NCBI GenBank assembly: GCA_964428015.1
Contig: CAYRWR010000036.1
Span: forward strand, 1 to 41,654
Origin: CAYRWR01 sp964428015
Lineage (GTDB): Bacteria; Spirochaetota; Brevinematia; Brevinematales; CAYRWR01
Direction: 5' to 3'
DNA length: 41,654 nt
The translations under genes were made by a program, and so were the position numbers. Below the pieces are notes generated by a model that was not told where the DNA came from, ran no database searches, and saw nothing but the letters and a program-made list of their open reading frames with translations. This document shows, piece by piece, positions 41,573 to 41,654 of this stretch (the first letter of the stretch is position 1; each line of letters begins with the position of its first letter).

Positions 41573-41654
41573 GACCAGAGGGCGGGTAAGGACTTTAACA
41601 GATAACGTATAATATCTTGCGCACATTTGAAAAAGGATAAAAAAATAGTCCTCA

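Overview
The window looks like chromosomal DNA of a diderm, probably a member or relative of the Spirochaetota. This is inferred from a LruC-domain lipoprotein, a WG-repeat lipoprotein, several exported beta-barrel-like proteins, a flagellin-like exported protein and the metX-metW pair. No rRNA or marker search was possible. Genes are closely packed on both strands. Base composition is moderate up to about 36.3 kb, GC-rich from about 36.4 to 38.4 kb, and strongly AT-rich from about 39.5 kb to the end.

Layout. 1-4.1 kb: branched-chain amino acid genes on the minus strand (start of ilvC at the left edge, then ilvN and ilvB), interrupted by a 2-hydroxyacid dehydrogenase and a small exported protein. 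4.2-4.45 kb: a complete transcription unit for a 33-residue poly-valine peptide. 4.5-11.6 kb: a nitroreductase, a methyltransferase, two exported barrel-like proteins in tandem, a HEAT-like protein, a sugar O-acetyltransferase, a WG-repeat lipoprotein and a large exported protein. 11.6-14.5 kb (minus): ridA, lysA, a lipoprotein, a 35-residue peptide and an AHSA1-type protein. 14.7-19 kb (plus): a double-DUF350 membrane protein with a transglutaminase-like partner, metX-metW, and an exported protein resembling flagellin D1 helices. 19-26.4 kb: a 1185-residue histidine kinase/receiver/SpoIIE phosphatase, a CBS protein, and an SMC ATPase with an unusually short apex. 26.5-29.6 kb: a radical SAM/SPASM protein coupled to a membrane protein, an AlkD-like protein and a small exported protein. 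29.6-35 kb (minus): two copies of a two-gene module (118-residue protein plus CBS histidine kinase), then thrH, a barrel-like protein and two small membrane proteins. 35.1-38.4 kb: the LruC lipoprotein, a GC-rich structured non-coding stretch and a 526-residue unknown. 38.4-39.5 kb: a gene-free repeat island with three 95-bp copies. 39.5-41.6 kb: an AT-rich segment with an exported ankyrin protein and a four-helix membrane protein, probably acquired.

How the genes fit together. Biosynthetic genes (ilvB, ilvN, ilvC, lysA, metX, metW, thrH, ridA) cover valine/isoleucine, lysine, methionine and serine/threonine metabolism; RidA normally removes reactive enamines made by PLP enzymes, which fits its place beside lysA. 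The signalling genes all lack a dedicated DNA-binding response regulator nearby. The most unusual items are the flagellin-like exported protein, the duplicated 118-aa/CBS-kinase module, the SMC without a recognisable hinge, the poly-valine peptide unit, and the 95-bp repeat family.
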